Assembly (NCBI RefSeq): GCF_935825525.1
Contig: NZ_CAKXZT010000152.1
Span: forward strand, 135,197 to 199,196
Length of the DNA stretch: 64,000 nucleotides
Direction: 5' to 3'
DNA from: Mesorhizobium escarrei
Lineage (GTDB): Bacteria > Pseudomonadota > Alphaproteobacteria > Rhizobiales > Rhizobiaceae
This document shows, in pieces, positions 1-9,645 of this stretch; within the stretch, counting starts at the first letter, position 1, and each line of letters opens with the position of its first letter. The position numbers were made by a program, and so were the translations under genes. The notes beneath the pieces were generated by a model. It saw only the letters and a program-made list of their open reading frames with translations, searched no databases and had not been told where the DNA came from.

Positions 1-251
1 AGCGGTCCGTGTCATGTCCGCCGTTGCCACGGCGGAGATCGTGTCTCGATGGATAGCGTGTTCATCCGGGCGACCCGACAGGAGTGTCCTGCCAACACCC
101 CCGTTACATCAGTGGCCACAGCTTTCTTCGGGGGCCATCCTGTCTAGCGGTGTTCCGTCCGCCCGAGATCTCGATGTCCTCACCACCGTCAGCATGGCGC
201 GACCACCATTGGCCATGAGACCTGGCTAGCCCTTGCATGCGTCCCTCCGCG
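1..251. other. left edge, no gene recognised
   Basis: No open frame here has recognisable protein features or a convincing ribosome binding site. It lies downstream of the HlyD-like gene that ends at 252 on the minus strand, and may hold its terminator or the remnant of a neighbour outside the window. Confidence 0.4.
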
Positions 252-1484
252 TCAGTGGCCCGTCAAGACCAGGGTCTGCACCGGAAGCAGCAGCGCCTGA
301 GCCCGCAGGATCGCGGCGTGCACGATTCCGAGCGTGTCTACCATGTGCAGAAACAGCCATCGCGGGGTACCCAGGTCGTCCGACTCGAGTTCGTCATGGT
401 TGTTCGTGTATGCGTTGGCAATGCAACTGCCGCCCGGCGGGACGCCTTCGAGCCCGCCGGCGTAGAGGGGCTCCAGGAATGCGGTGATGGTTCCGGGCCG
501 GGCCGTCTGTGTCACGTCGATCAGTTGGTCGGTGGGCCGGAACTGACCGGACGCGATCGCGTCCTGGACCTGGGTCACCACCATCGGGATAATGGTGAAG
601 GGTTTGCCGATGCATATGACCTCGGCAATCATGCCGGTCTTGATCACCTGAGCCTCGATCTGCCCGAAACCGGCGACGAGCGCCAGTCGGCCCGCCTCGG
701 CGGGGACCAGGATGCCGGCGGGCCGCAGCATCGGATTGACCACGTCGCCGGGCCTGAGCGTGAACTGCTGAACCGTTCCGGTAACGCCGGCCCGAACGAG
801 TGTCTTGTCGATTTCGACTTGTGCCTGGGCGAGTGCCGCCTCGGCGCTTGCCTTCTGCGCCGGCAACAGCGAAGCGATCTTGGCCTGCAGCGCCTGCTTG
901 TTCGCCAGCGCGGCTTCAGCCGCACCCTGCTGACCTTCCGCAACGTCCCGCAGCCGCTCGAGTTCCCGCAAGGGGACGGTATTCGGGTTGCGGCGCCGGA
1001 GTTCGGTTTTGGTCTCGAGCTCCGCCAGCGCGTTACGATGGGCGCTCTCGGCCTGCCGGATCTGCCCGTCCGCCACCGCCAGTTCGCTCCGTGCCACTTC
1101 GGTCGCAGCATCGACTTCGGCGATGGTTCGGCGAGCCGACTCGTGGACCGCTTCCTGCTGCGAGCTGTCGAGGCGGAACAGCGGCTGGCCGGCCTCGACC
1201 TTGTCGTTCAAGCCCACAAAGACCTCGGCGACGCGGCCACCGGTCTCTGGGAGAATGGTGACGGTCCGGAATACGGCCGTGACAGCCGTCGTGGCGGGAT
1301 GGAAGTAGAAGATGAGCGTGATGAGGGAGACGGTGAGGATCAGGCAAGCGGTGATCCCCCACCGGAGCTCGAACCACACCGAGTAGAAGGTGATCTCCCG
1401 GCCGATCCGTTTATCCTGGACGTAGCGGCGAAAAAGATAGTCCGGGAAGATGGTGAGCATGGAGCATAGCAGCAATTCCAACAT
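252..1484 (-). CDS. HlyD/YibH-type membrane fusion protein
   Basis: This 410-residue protein has one N-terminal membrane segment (about residues 38-60). A biotinyl-lipoyl half-motif follows (TGGRVAEVFVGLNDKVEAGQPLF), then an alanine/glutamate-rich coiled coil (about 110-220), then a second barrel half (VRAGVTGTVQQFTLRPGDVV). That is the order expected of periplasmic adaptors of the HlyD/EmrA superfamily. It begins 3 bp after the stop of a DUF3302-like gene, the arrangement of the enterobacterial YiaW-YiaV and YibI-YibH pairs. The start is supported by a GGAG box about 9 nt upstream. No outer-membrane factor or transporter partner is encoded nearby, so the substrate is unknown. Confidence 0.85.
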   Translation of the reverse strand: MLELLLCSMLTIFPDYLFRRYVQDKRIGREITFYSVWFELRWGITACLILTVSLITLIFYFHPATTAVTAVFRTVTILPETGGRVAEVFVGLNDKVEAGQPLFRLDSSQQEAVHESARRTIAEVDAATEVARSELAVADGQIRQAESAHRNALAELETKTELRRRNPNTVPLRELERLRDVAEGQQGAAEAALANKQALQAKIASLLPAQKASAEAALAQAQVEIDKTLVRAGVTGTVQQFTLRPGDVVNPMLRPAGILVPAEAGRLALVAGFGQIEAQVIKTGMIAEVICIGKPFTIIPMVVTQVQDAIASGQFRPTDQLIDVTQTARPGTITAFLEPLYAGGLEGVPPGGSCIANAYTNNHDELESDDLGTPRWLFLHMVDTLGIVHAAILRAQALLLPVQTLVLTGH

Positions 1485-1487
1485 CGC

Positions 1488-1982
1488 TCAGCTCCGCGCT
1501 TCCAGCTTGTCGGTCAAGGGAGGTGTCCCCGGAACCACCTTTATTGTCTCCTCGCTGCGGCGGGCGTCGTGGATGGGCATTTCGAGGGACTGGGCCATTG
1601 CCGCCTCCGGGACCACCGTCAGTTCTTCCCTGCGGCGGTCGCCGCCATGGGCGAGCTTCTCGAGGGATTTGGCCATTGAAGAGATCGGCGTCGAGAAGTC
1701 CGGTAACTGAACGAAGGCGAGAAGCAGGGCCGCGATCCAGTACAGGTGGTTGTGGGTAAAGAGCGAAATCACCGCCAGGATCGCCACAATGTCCATCTGC
1801 ACCTTGTGGGTTCGATGCGCCACTTGCTCGGGAAGCGCATGGAGGCGCAGGTAGAGGTTGCCGATGATAAGGACGATGCCGATCAGGAAGACCATCATCA
1901 CGACGAACAGAATGTCAGTCTGACCGGGAGGCGTAATGAACGGCGGCAGATGCTTCACCGCAACGGGATGTATCTCTTCCAT
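1488..1982 (-). CDS. DUF3302-like inner-membrane protein (YiaW/YibI type)
   Basis: A 164-residue protein with two predicted membrane helices, about residues 24-44 (DILFVVMMVFLIGIVLIIG) and 68-88 (IVAILAVISLFTHNHLYWIAA). The linker with LHALPEQVAHRTHK followed by a SLFT turn resembles DUF3302. The C-terminal ~70 residues are polar and probably cytoplasmic. It is cotranscribed with the HlyD-like gene, whose start lies 3 bp after its stop. The DUF3302 assignment rests on motif similarity and on the neighbour; no biochemical role is known for the family. Confidence 0.65.
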   Translation of the reverse strand: MEEIHPVAVKHLPPFITPPGQTDILFVVMMVFLIGIVLIIGNLYLRLHALPEQVAHRTHKVQMDIVAILAVISLFTHNHLYWIAALLLAFVQLPDFSTPISSMAKSLEKLAHGGDRRREELTVVPEAAMAQSLEMPIHDARRSEETIKVVPGTPPLTDKLEARS

Positions 1983-2086
1983 CGCCCAACCCCTCCGCGC
2001 CGGATTGCGGCGCTCTCGACAGCCCAGGAAGTATAATCCAATCTAACCCCTCGGTCGACGCTGTCAGCTGACAATATCGCCCTGCG

Positions 2087-4162
2087 CTACGGCGTGCCCC
2101 CCACCACCTCCAAAGGGGCGTTGCTCTTTTTCAAGGCCTCGTGGGCCTGGTGTGCAGCGGCCGCGGTCTCCCCGCCACTCTCGACGTGAACGGTGGGGAC
2201 CGCGATCTTGATACCGTTTTCCGCGAATGCCGCCTTGATCATCATGAATGCGCGCCGCTTGATGCCGAATTGGGTCCCGGGCTTCGTCGTCAATTTCATC
2301 CTCAGAACGATCGCGTATTCCCCAAAATTGTCGATGCCCTGCATCTTGAGCGGCTCGATCGTGTCGGCCGCAAATTCCGGGTCTGCCGCCAGCTCCTGGC
2401 CGATCTTCTTGATGAGCTTGCGCGCAAGATTCACGTCGGAATCGTAGGTAACGCTGACCATTATCTTGTCGATCACCCAATCCCTGCTCATGTTCTGGAC
2501 CGCCCCGAGCTCACCGAACGGGACGGTATAGATGGGGCCGCGATGATGACGCAGACGCACCGAACGCAGGCTGAAGGATTCGACCGTGCCTTTGTAGCTG
2601 CCGCTCTGGATGTATTCACCGACCCGGAAGGCGTCGTCCATCATGTAGAACACGCCGCTCAGCACGTCCTTGACCAGGGTCTGCGAGCCGAAGCCGATGG
2701 CGATGCCGAAGATGCCGGCGCCTGCAATCAGCGGGAGTATCTGCACGCCGAGCCCCGCGAGGATCGTTAGCACGGTGACCGCGGCTATGAACACGGCAAG
2801 GGCGTTGCGGAATATCGGCAACAGCGTGCGCAGCCGGCCGCTGCGGGCCAGCTGGTCGGCGCTGTTCCCATCCGCCGGCGCGAGGTTCATCCGATATTCG
2901 ATCAAAGCCTTCGACAGTTGCCAAAGCAGGTCGGCGATCAGCAAAATGATGATGCCGTTGAGCAGTCCGGTTATCAGGAAGCCGCCGGTTTCGCTGCCGG
3001 CGAGGCTCGCGGCCCTGATCCGCCAGATATGGGCGAGCCATGCGACCGCCGCGGCAATGACCGCCGCCCTGGCGCCCCTGACAATGAGCACGTTGAGTAC
3101 GACGCCCATCGCGCCGCTGCGCTTCGACCTGCCGGCGAAGCCCTGTGCCGCGGCGCCGACGCCGCGCAAGGCTGTCGGCAGCACCAGGGCGAAAATCCCA
3201 AGCCACAGGACGCCGAGCAGGCCGGCGACCCAAGCCACCCAGAGCACGATCAGGAACAAGGTGAGAAACGATTGCTTGACCAGAGAGCCTCGCCCGTCGG
3301 GCCGTTGCCAGACGACGTCGATTGCGGTTGCCAGAATGCCAAGCCCGAACAGGAAGGCGGCGAGCCCTGCAGCCTCTCGAGAGAAGCCCAGGCCAGGCAT
3401 GAGGCTGGCGATCGCCCAGCCGAAAAACAGGAACCCGGCTACAAGGCTGACTCGCCAACGCCAGAAACGGGTCGAAGCCTCGCTTTCGAAAAGCGGAGTC
3501 GGCCTGTCCGAGGGGTCGCTCGTCGCACCGCCGAACGCAAACAGCAATCGGGCTGCCGCGCGAACGACACGGAACGCGATGAACGCAAGAAGCAGGGTCA
3601 GAATGATCCTGCGCAGCAAGGGTGGCCATCCGAATGCCAGGAATGAACCGGCGCTGGCGAGCGCAAAAGTCAGCAGGGCGACAGTCTCGAAGAGGATCGC
3701 TTGTCCGGCGTCTTCCTGAGCAACCGCGCTCCTCGTCCTGGCGAGCGCTCGTCGGACTGCCCACTCGGCTCCGAATCCGACCGCGATCAAGACCGCGAGG
3801 ATGCCCATAACCAGCCCTGGCCTGCCGGAATTCACGTCACGCGAGACAATTTCGGCGGCGCGCGACAGTTCTTCCGGCAGGCGCGGGATCGCGGCGCCGA
3901 GCGCACCGATACGGGCACGAATACCCGCCTCCAGGCTCAAGATGTCCTCGGAAATGGACAGGCCGGGCTCGTCCGTGGCCGCTGGAACCTTTCCCTCGAG
4001 CCATGCCTTTAGGTCCGGATCGGACAAAAGCTCGAGGAACTGCTTCGCCTTTTCGGGCGGAACGTCGGGGGACGGCTGTTGAGCGAGCGAAGTTCCCGGC
4101 AAGAGCGCCAGCAAGAGCACGACGACAGCCGGCAAGAACCCAAGGCGCAGCATGTTCTTCAT
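2087..4162 (-). CDS. mechanosensitive ion channel, MscS family, large
   Basis: A 691-residue protein with a cleavable signal peptide (about residues 1-27, ending TSLA), a periplasmic segment and a long multi-helix membrane region (about 115-480). The MscS pore and beta-domain core follows: the pore helix GIAIGFGSQTLVKDVLSG is near residues 485-502, followed by the sandwich domain (FRVGEYIQSGSYKGTVESFS). It is far longer than MscS of E. coli (286 residues) and matches the extended YbdG/YnaI/MscK-like architecture. It is expected to release solutes on membrane tension in the inner membrane. It lies upstream of the DUF3302/HlyD pair on the same strand, separated by about 100 bp. Confidence 0.9.
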   Translation of the reverse strand: MKNMLRLGFLPAVVVLLLALLPGTSLAQQPSPDVPPEKAKQFLELLSDPDLKAWLEGKVPAATDEPGLSISEDILSLEAGIRARIGALGAAIPRLPEELSRAAEIVSRDVNSGRPGLVMGILAVLIAVGFGAEWAVRRALARTRSAVAQEDAGQAILFETVALLTFALASAGSFLAFGWPPLLRRIILTLLLAFIAFRVVRAAARLLFAFGGATSDPSDRPTPLFESEASTRFWRWRVSLVAGFLFFGWAIASLMPGLGFSREAAGLAAFLFGLGILATAIDVVWQRPDGRGSLVKQSFLTLFLIVLWVAWVAGLLGVLWLGIFALVLPTALRGVGAAAQGFAGRSKRSGAMGVVLNVLIVRGARAAVIAAAVAWLAHIWRIRAASLAGSETGGFLITGLLNGIIILLIADLLWQLSKALIEYRMNLAPADGNSADQLARSGRLRTLLPIFRNALAVFIAAVTVLTILAGLGVQILPLIAGAGIFGIAIGFGSQTLVKDVLSGVFYMMDDAFRVGEYIQSGSYKGTVESFSLRSVRLRHHRGPIYTVPFGELGAVQNMSRDWVIDKIMVSVTYDSDVNLARKLIKKIGQELAADPEFAADTIEPLKMQGIDNFGEYAIVLRMKLTTKPGTQFGIKRRAFMMIKAAFAENGIKIAVPTVHVESGGETAAAAHQAHEALKKSNAPLEVVGGTP

Positions 4163-4247
4163 AAGTCACCCGAGTTTTGAATGCCGCAGCTGCTTCCGCA
4201 CATAGCGGCTCCTCCCCTTTTAAGGGCAACTGTGCTGGCTGCATGCT

Positions 4248-4265
4248 ACGTCTCCGGGGAGACGT
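4248..4265. promoter_or_regulatory. perfect inverted repeat upstream of the MscS gene
   Basis: The sequence acgtctcc-gg-ggagacgt is an 8-bp perfect inverted repeat with a 2-bp centre, about 85 bp upstream of the MscS start. There is no following T-run, so it looks more like an operator than a terminator. The binding factor is unknown. Confidence 0.35.
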
Positions 4266-4363
4266 CAGCAAGGATGTTCTCGTCAAACGATAAGGTGCAT
4301 AAATACAGCAACTTGCTAAACTTGAAGATCCACTTCGCCAACTCCGCGCAGGCCAACCAAGGA

Positions 4364-5671
4364 CTACTTCTTGCAATCTTTTGTGGACGCAGCGGAGCCA
4401 ACGCATTCCTTGCCGGCACTCGATTTCTGGCTGGTCTGGGAACCCGTCAAGGCGCCGATGTGATTGCCCAAATTTTCTCTGCTGTTTTGATCGACGGCTG
4501 CAACAGGCGCCGCAATCACCAGCCCTGCCGCGCTGCCCGCCGCTGCCGCCGCACCGGTCGTTGCGTGAATGATCGTGTCGCCGAGGCCTATCCTGTTGTC
4601 GGTCAAGGTCTGGCCGCCGGCCATACGCGCCCCGATCAGTTGCACGATCTGCGGTGACGACGCGAACTTGCCGTGATGCAAACGATCTCCGGATTTGATT
4701 TTCGTCAGATCGATGACGGTTATATTGTTGCTGGCGAGTTCTTCCTTGTATGGAGCTTGTTCCGGATCAATCGATCCGAGCCGGGGGATATCGCCCCAGA
4801 CCCGTCGCGAAACTTTGAGCGCGCGATCGTCCTGCGAGACAAAGAGGGTGAACTGCGGGTGCTGTTTGCCCATGTCGGCAATCTGCGTACGAAACACGTC
4901 GACATCGACGTCAGGCGCGGCCAGCATCACGTTTTTGAACTTCGCCGGAAGGCCGCCATTGCGGATGGCCATCTGTCGCAAGCCTTCCAACGCAAGCCAG
5001 TTGCCCATCGAATGAGCGAGGATCGAAACTTCCTTTATCTGGGGATCGCGTGCAAGATATTGGAACAGCAGTTCAAGCGCATTTCGCGTGTAGTTGGTGC
5101 TTTCACGATCGTAGCCATACGCCAGCGCACTGCCTCGGGAGGGCCATGTGACCAGGATCGGGACGCTCTGCGTGTCCGTGTCCTTTGCGATCTGCGCAAA
5201 GCGATAGACCGCGTCTTCAAAGCGATTGTTGAATCCGTGAATAAAGACGAGGACGCTGTGATCCGGGCTCTTCCTGACAGAGGCGCTAAGCCACCCCTTC
5301 GCTGTCTGGAGCGTCAATTCCTGGGCCTGCACGACTGCGAAATCAGTCGCCGGGTTTGATGGCAGCTTCTTGGGCCATGCGACCTCTCCAACCTTGCGGA
5401 CCGATGGCGGAGGGATCGACACCGTAATTTCCGCGAACGAGGGGGCCAGTCCGCGCTCGCCCGTATACATTTGTGCCGGATTGGAGGAACGACTGCGTGT
5501 CGTTGCGACCAGCATCTCAACCTTGCTGGAGGAAGGCGAGGTATCGGCCACGGGCAGCAGCACATTCGTCGGACGGGACGCGCACCCCGCCAGTAGGCCA
5601 ACCAACGCCGACGCCAACAAGATGTTGCTGATACGCCTGACTTTGGACGGGCTCACGAAACAGTTTCCCAA
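4364..5671 (-). CDS. DUF900-type alpha/beta hydrolase lipoprotein
   Basis: A 435-residue protein. The N-terminus carries a lipobox (LLAGC, Cys near residue 30), so it is probably a lipoprotein. The core has the DUF900 alpha/beta-hydrolase signature: FIHGFNNRFEDAVYRFAQI, a conserved VTWPSRG, and the nucleophile elbow LAHSMGNW with Ser near residue 221. The last ~60 residues are low-complexity and alanine-rich, reading SAAGLVIAAPVAAVDQ. DUF900 proteins are predicted esterases or lipases with unknown substrates. It lies 40 bp downstream of the outer-membrane protein gene on the same strand and may share its transcript. Confidence 0.85.
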   Translation of the reverse strand: MGNCFVSPSKVRRISNILLASALVGLLAGCASRPTNVLLPVADTSPSSSKVEMLVATTRSRSSNPAQMYTGERGLAPSFAEITVSIPPPSVRKVGEVAWPKKLPSNPATDFAVVQAQELTLQTAKGWLSASVRKSPDHSVLVFIHGFNNRFEDAVYRFAQIAKDTDTQSVPILVTWPSRGSALAYGYDRESTNYTRNALELLFQYLARDPQIKEVSILAHSMGNWLALEGLRQMAIRNGGLPAKFKNVMLAAPDVDVDVFRTQIADMGKQHPQFTLFVSQDDRALKVSRRVWGDIPRLGSIDPEQAPYKEELASNNITVIDLTKIKSGDRLHHGKFASSPQIVQLIGARMAGGQTLTDNRIGLGDTIIHATTGAAAAAGSAAGLVIAAPVAAVDQNSRENLGNHIGALTGSQTSQKSSAGKECVGSAASTKDCKK

Positions 5672-5711
5672 ACTCTTCTCCCGTTCGAAGTCATCCCAGG
5701 CTCAGATCCAA

Positions 5712-6524
5712 TCAGAACCGAAATCTGGCGCCGATGATTGGTCCCTGCATGGCTATGTCAAACACAAATCGATCGTCGTCGTAGTCTACGGCAAGGTAGC
5801 GATAGCCCGCTTCCAGCGTGACCGAATCACTGTACCGGTATTGAAGCGTGCCCTGCACTTGCCAATCGATGTCGGCGCCAAGGCCGAAGCCACCGATGTC
5901 CGCCTCGCCATGGAGTCCGAATCCGTTACCGAGAGCAACATCGCCGGCCACGCCAATAATGGGGTCGACCCAGGTCTTGCTGCCGCTGGCCTTTCTTACG
6001 GCGAGAGGGCCAGTAACGGTCAGATCCGCATCGACGTACCAAAGCCGTCCGCCGGCCAGAACGTCCAAGGTCGCGGTGCCATTGTCGACGACCCGATAGG
6101 AGCCGCCGAAGGTCCACACCACCGTGTTCATGTTCGCTTCGGCCGAAAAAAGCGCCAACGGGCCGCGCGACGTGCCATCGGCCTCGAGTCCCAGGTATAT
6201 GAAGTCAGTGAAAAGAGCGTAGCGGCCATTGCGCGCCTCACCGGCAAGCATGACCGGCGGGGGAGACCAATCGATGTGGTCGAAGATCTGGCTGAAATCG
6301 ACGTCGATATCTACCGGTGACAGGCCCCTGACGCCGACCCTGCCCTTCATTCCTGCCATCCAGAAATAGGGCTCTGCGGTGAAGGTCCAGGCCGGTGCGG
6401 CTTCAGCAGGCACGGGGGCGGCTTCAGGAAGTTGCGTCGCAGCGTCCGCAGCGATCGCCGGCACCGCAAACAGCGCTGCCGATGTTCCCGCCGAAGCCAA
6501 CACGAGAGTTCTGATGATTCCCAT
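5712..6524 (-). CDS. outer-membrane beta-barrel protein
   Basis: A 270-residue exported protein. Residues 1-25 form a signal peptide (ending AIAADA). The rest shows alternating aromatic/hydrophobic strands (FTAEPYFWMAGMKG, VVWTFGGSYRVV, LQYRYSDSVTLEAGYRYLAVDYDDDRF) and ends in the C-terminal phenylalanine typical of outer-membrane barrels (GARFRF). An AGGGGA box sits just upstream of the start. It resembles small rhizobial porin-like proteins with no assigned substrate; it could be structural rather than a pore. Confidence 0.8.
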   Translation of the reverse strand: MGIIRTLVLASAGTSAALFAVPAIAADAATQLPEAAPVPAEAAPAWTFTAEPYFWMAGMKGRVGVRGLSPVDIDVDFSQIFDHIDWSPPPVMLAGEARNGRYALFTDFIYLGLEADGTSRGPLALFSAEANMNTVVWTFGGSYRVVDNGTATLDVLAGGRLWYVDADLTVTGPLAVRKASGSKTWVDPIIGVAGDVALGNGFGLHGEADIGGFGLGADIDWQVQGTLQYRYSDSVTLEAGYRYLAVDYDDDRFVFDIAMQGPIIGARFRF

Positions 6525-6810
6525 ATCGAAGTCCCCTGTATTCCGTCTTTTACTTCATGTCCGATGCGATCGTCTTTCGTCCGCAGTGACAACATATCTG
6601 TATTCGCGCTGCTCAGCTAATGGATATCGGATTCCGATCGTTTTCATGTCGACAGCAGTTCATTTGTTCGTGCCTGTCACGGACCGACAGTGCCCGGGGC
6701 CTACTTCGGGAACGGCAGGGTATTCCCGTGCGGAAGCTGAAGCCGTCGGGCCACCGCCCTAAACCGCACACAGGCCGATTGCCAGACAGAAATTCCAAGC
6801 CAGCCTCCGC

Positions 6811-7119
6811 TCAGTTCTGGCGTGGCGGCCAAGGAATGACATGCGGTTTCCGGGCGGCGTCGTGCAGCACGGCTCCGACTTCCCCAACCAACCGATCCAC
6901 CAGTTCCTGCCATTCGGCTCGTCTAGACTCGCGCAATGCCGGCGGCACCTTGTCGATCCTTGAGAGTGCGAGCTCCGCTTCTGCAAGTTCCTCGCACATA
7001 TCCTGAAAGCCCTCACTTCGGTCCATCAGCCGATGGATCGCCAATTCAAATTGCGGGAACCGACGCACCGCCGCCGAGACCGCTCTTCGTCTATCAGCCG
7101 GTTCGTCGTCCATCCTCAT
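6811..7119 (-). CDS. small conserved hypothetical protein
   Basis: About 102 residues, soluble, highly charged and helical. It contains FQDMCEELAEAELALSRI and REWQELVDRLVGEV, a pattern I associate with unnamed small rhizobial proteins. No catalytic motif is visible. ATG at 7119 or 7113, or GTG at 7146, could start it, and none has a strong ribosome binding site. Function unknown. Confidence 0.55.
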   Translation of the reverse strand: MRMDDEPADRRRAVSAAVRRFPQFELAIHRLMDRSEGFQDMCEELAEAELALSRIDKVPPALRESRRAEWQELVDRLVGEVGAVLHDAARKPHVIPWPPRQN

Positions 7120-7466
7120 GGCGCAATTCGTGTTTCCCGAAACCACCCTAGCCTATCGCATGGAGGCGGCTGCGGAATGTAAGTTACGTGGGCGACAGGG
7201 TAATTTCTGAACATCCATAGCGAGCTCGGTGGGCAAAATCGCAAATCAAATTGCGCTTGCCGGTGAAGCCGCCTAACTGTTGATCCCTTGTGATCCGCCG
7301 GCGCATTGCGCGAACCGTCGCCGTCATCCCAGCGTTATCCGTTCAGACTACTAGGAGTATTGCAAGAACAGGCTCGGGGATATAAATTGCGCAGCGAGGG
7401 TAACCGGCGAAAAATGAAATATAACTGGGAGTAGTCACCCCCAGAACGTCAGGTGAGGGAACCAAG
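7120..7466. other. divergent intergenic region
   Basis: This is the shared upstream region of the small minus-strand gene and the GTG-started TPR protein gene. It is comparatively AT-rich around 7190-7260 and 7340-7430 and probably holds both promoters. I recognise no repeat or RNA element. Confidence 0.4.
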
Positions 7467-9188
7467 GTGATCCGGCCTGAACCAGCCGCAGGGAGGGAGC
7501 ATGGGCTCGCCCCAGAGGATTGTCGCGCCCAACTTGCCCTGATCCTCAACAGCGCGGACTTCGATGCAACCGGTCGCGAGCGTCGCTTCCTCAGCCATGT
7601 GGTGGAGGAGACGTTGGAGGGTCGCGGTGATCGTATCAAGGCCTATTCGATCGCAGTCGAAGTGTTCGGCCGTGATATGTCCTTCGACCCGCAGACGGAT
7701 CCAATTGTCCGCATCGAGGCTGGCCACCTCCGGCGCGGGCTCGAGCGTTACTACCTGACTGCCGGACACGACGATCCAATTCTCATCACGATCCCGAAAG
7801 GCGGTTACGTTCCAACGTTCTCGGGGCGATCGCCCCCTGAGACCATTGAGTCGGCCTTGCCGGTTAACCGGGCAGAGAAAGTCCCGACCCCTCCTCGAAG
7901 AATGAGGGCATCATGGCTGACGGTGGTTCTTGCGGCTACCGTCGCGGCCTTGGCTGTTCTGGCATTGGGATTGGCGAGGAGCGGCGTCCGCCCAACTTCG
8001 CCTGAGATTCCGCGACTGCTGGTAGAGACGTTTGACGACCTTTCAGGAACGGAAGCCTCCAGGGCGATTGCGGGCGGATTGACACAGGAAATTGTCGGGC
8101 AACTCTCTAAGTTCAAGGACGTCATCGTCGTCCAGTCGTCCGAAAATTCGGTCGCGCCGTCGCGCTTTGTTCTTGCGGGAAGCGTCCATCTGTCGGCCGA
8201 TGCCTTCCGGCTTCGGGTCAGGTTTATCAACCGCGCCGACGGCTCCGTGCTGTGGGCGGACAGTTATGATGGAGAGATGAAAGTCGCCGCGCTTCTCGAG
8301 ACCGAGGCCAATATCGCACAGAAAGTGGCGACGAGCCTGGCCCAGACATACGGCGTGATCTTTCAGGCGGACTCATCGCTCAATATCTCGAATCCTCCCG
8401 ACGATTGGGCTGCCTATTCCTGCACGCTTTCCTTCTACGCATACCGGGCAAAGCTCGATCAAAGCGCACTTCCAGCGGTGCGTGTGTGCCTGGAGCAGGC
8501 CGTTAAGCGCTTCCCGGGCTACGCCACGGCCTGGGGTCTGCTGTCTCAGGCCTATATCGACGAGATTCGATTTCTCTATCCTTCCGACCAAACCGCGACG
8601 TCGGCCTCGATCGCTCGCGCTCTTGCCGCGGCCAAGCGGGCCGTGGAACTGGACCCGCTCAACATCCGCGGCCTGCAGGCGGAAATGTTCGCGCTCTATT
8701 TCAGCAATGAGATCGAGGCGGCGTTGATCGTGGGCAAACGTGCCTTGAAGATCAACCCCAACGATACAGAACTGATGGGCGAGTACGGATATCGGTTGGC
8801 GCTTTCAGGAGGATGGGACGACGGCTGCCCGCTGGTCGAGGAAGCGCGCACACGCAATCCAGGTCCCCTAGCCTATTACGAGACCGCGCTTGCCCTTTGC
8901 GCCTATTTTCGCGGCGATTATCCGCAGGCGGCCATGTGGATCAGGAAAGCCACGGTTCCCGGCAATGCCAACTATCACACCATCGCGGCCGCGATTTTCG
9001 GTGAGGGCGGATATGAAGCAGACGCCCAGCGCGAGCGTGTCTGGCTTGAGGAAAACGCGCCAGGCTTGATCAAGAACCTGCGGCAGGAGGTTGCGATGCG
9101 GATCATTCGACCAGAGGACGTCGATTTCTTCCTCGGTTCGCTCAAAAAGGCCGGGCTCGCATTCAAGGACTTAGGCGGGCAGTCGTAA
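7467..9188 (+). CDS. membrane-anchored wHTH-like / TolB-like / TPR protein
   Basis: A 573-residue protein starting at GTG with GAGGGA 7 nt upstream. Residues about 15-115 match the N-terminal module of alphaproteobacterial adenylate-cyclase-like TPR proteins (RFLSHVVEETLEGRGDRIKAYSIAVEVFGRD, then DPIVRIEAGHLRRGLERYY). One membrane helix follows (about 150-172). A TolB-N/FlgO-like segment (about 185-300) contains LTQEIVGQLSKF and VLAGSVHLSADAFRLRVRF. The C-terminal half consists of TPR repeats (AVELDPLNIRGLQAEMFALYF, ALKINPNDTELMGEYGY). No cyclase catalytic domain is present. The topology suggests a cytoplasmic DNA- or protein-binding head with a periplasmic TPR tail, which is an inference. 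Confidence 0.8.
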   Translation: MIRPEPAAGREHGLAPEDCRAQLALILNSADFDATGRERRFLSHVVEETLEGRGDRIKAYSIAVEVFGRDMSFDPQTDPIVRIEAGHLRRGLERYYLTAGHDDPILITIPKGGYVPTFSGRSPPETIESALPVNRAEKVPTPPRRMRASWLTVVLAATVAALAVLALGLARSGVRPTSPEIPRLLVETFDDLSGTEASRAIAGGLTQEIVGQLSKFKDVIVVQSSENSVAPSRFVLAGSVHLSADAFRLRVRFINRADGSVLWADSYDGEMKVAALLETEANIAQKVATSLAQTYGVIFQADSSLNISNPPDDWAAYSCTLSFYAYRAKLDQSALPAVRVCLEQAVKRFPGYATAWGLLSQAYIDEIRFLYPSDQTATSASIARALAAAKRAVELDPLNIRGLQAEMFALYFSNEIEAALIVGKRALKINPNDTELMGEYGYRLALSGGWDDGCPLVEEARTRNPGPLAYYETALALCAYFRGDYPQAAMWIRKATVPGNANYHTIAAAIFGEGGYEADAQRERVWLEENAPGLIKNLRQEVAMRIIRPEDVDFFLGSLKKAGLAFKDLGGQS

Positions 9189-9192
9189 ATCC

Positions 9193-9214
9193 TGCCGGTA
9201 AGACCGGCATTTTA
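9193..9214 (+). terminator. rho-independent terminator after the TPR protein gene
   Basis: Stem tgccggt (9193-9199), loop aag, stem accggca (9203-9209), then tttta. It begins 4 bp after the stop codon at 9188. Confidence 0.75.
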
Positions 9215-9645
9215 GGTGGCGCGTACATGCCAGGCGCCGTGGCGATCGTCCCGCTTTCGAAGCAGCCGGCGCAAGTTCGGCGGTCCCCGGGGCGACTCAG
9301 AAGTCAGCGGCGCCCGCCCCTCACCTGCCCGGCGGCGAAGCCGGCATCAAAACAACGAGATGTAGATGGACGAAAGTGTTCGTTCGAATGATGCTATTCC
9401 GTTTTCTTGAGCGCAGGTTCTGCTAGCCAGCACAGCGCCTCCTCTTAAGCCCGCTGGCGGTCAAGGCCCGGCGGCCTGCTAATAGTCATCCCCCAATAGG
9501 GCTGCCGGGCCGCTTGAACTTGCTCAATGGAAGGCGCGGACTTCCAGGATCCGGATTCGAACCAACAAGCACACCAGCGGCATCATCTTTGGCGAGGGGC
9601 TTCATCATGCAGCACCTGCTGCTGACGGGTGTTGGCTGAAAACGC

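Noticed and set aside
237..1469. 410-codon plus-strand frame
   Set aside because: It is a mirror of the HlyD-like gene, of the same length on the opposite strand, with arginine/aspartate-rich composition and no ribosome binding site.
9552..9562. ggattcgaacc, resembling a tRNA T-arm on the minus strand
   Set aside because: Flanking bases do not form T, anticodon or acceptor stems, so it is not a tRNA or a clear tRNA fragment.
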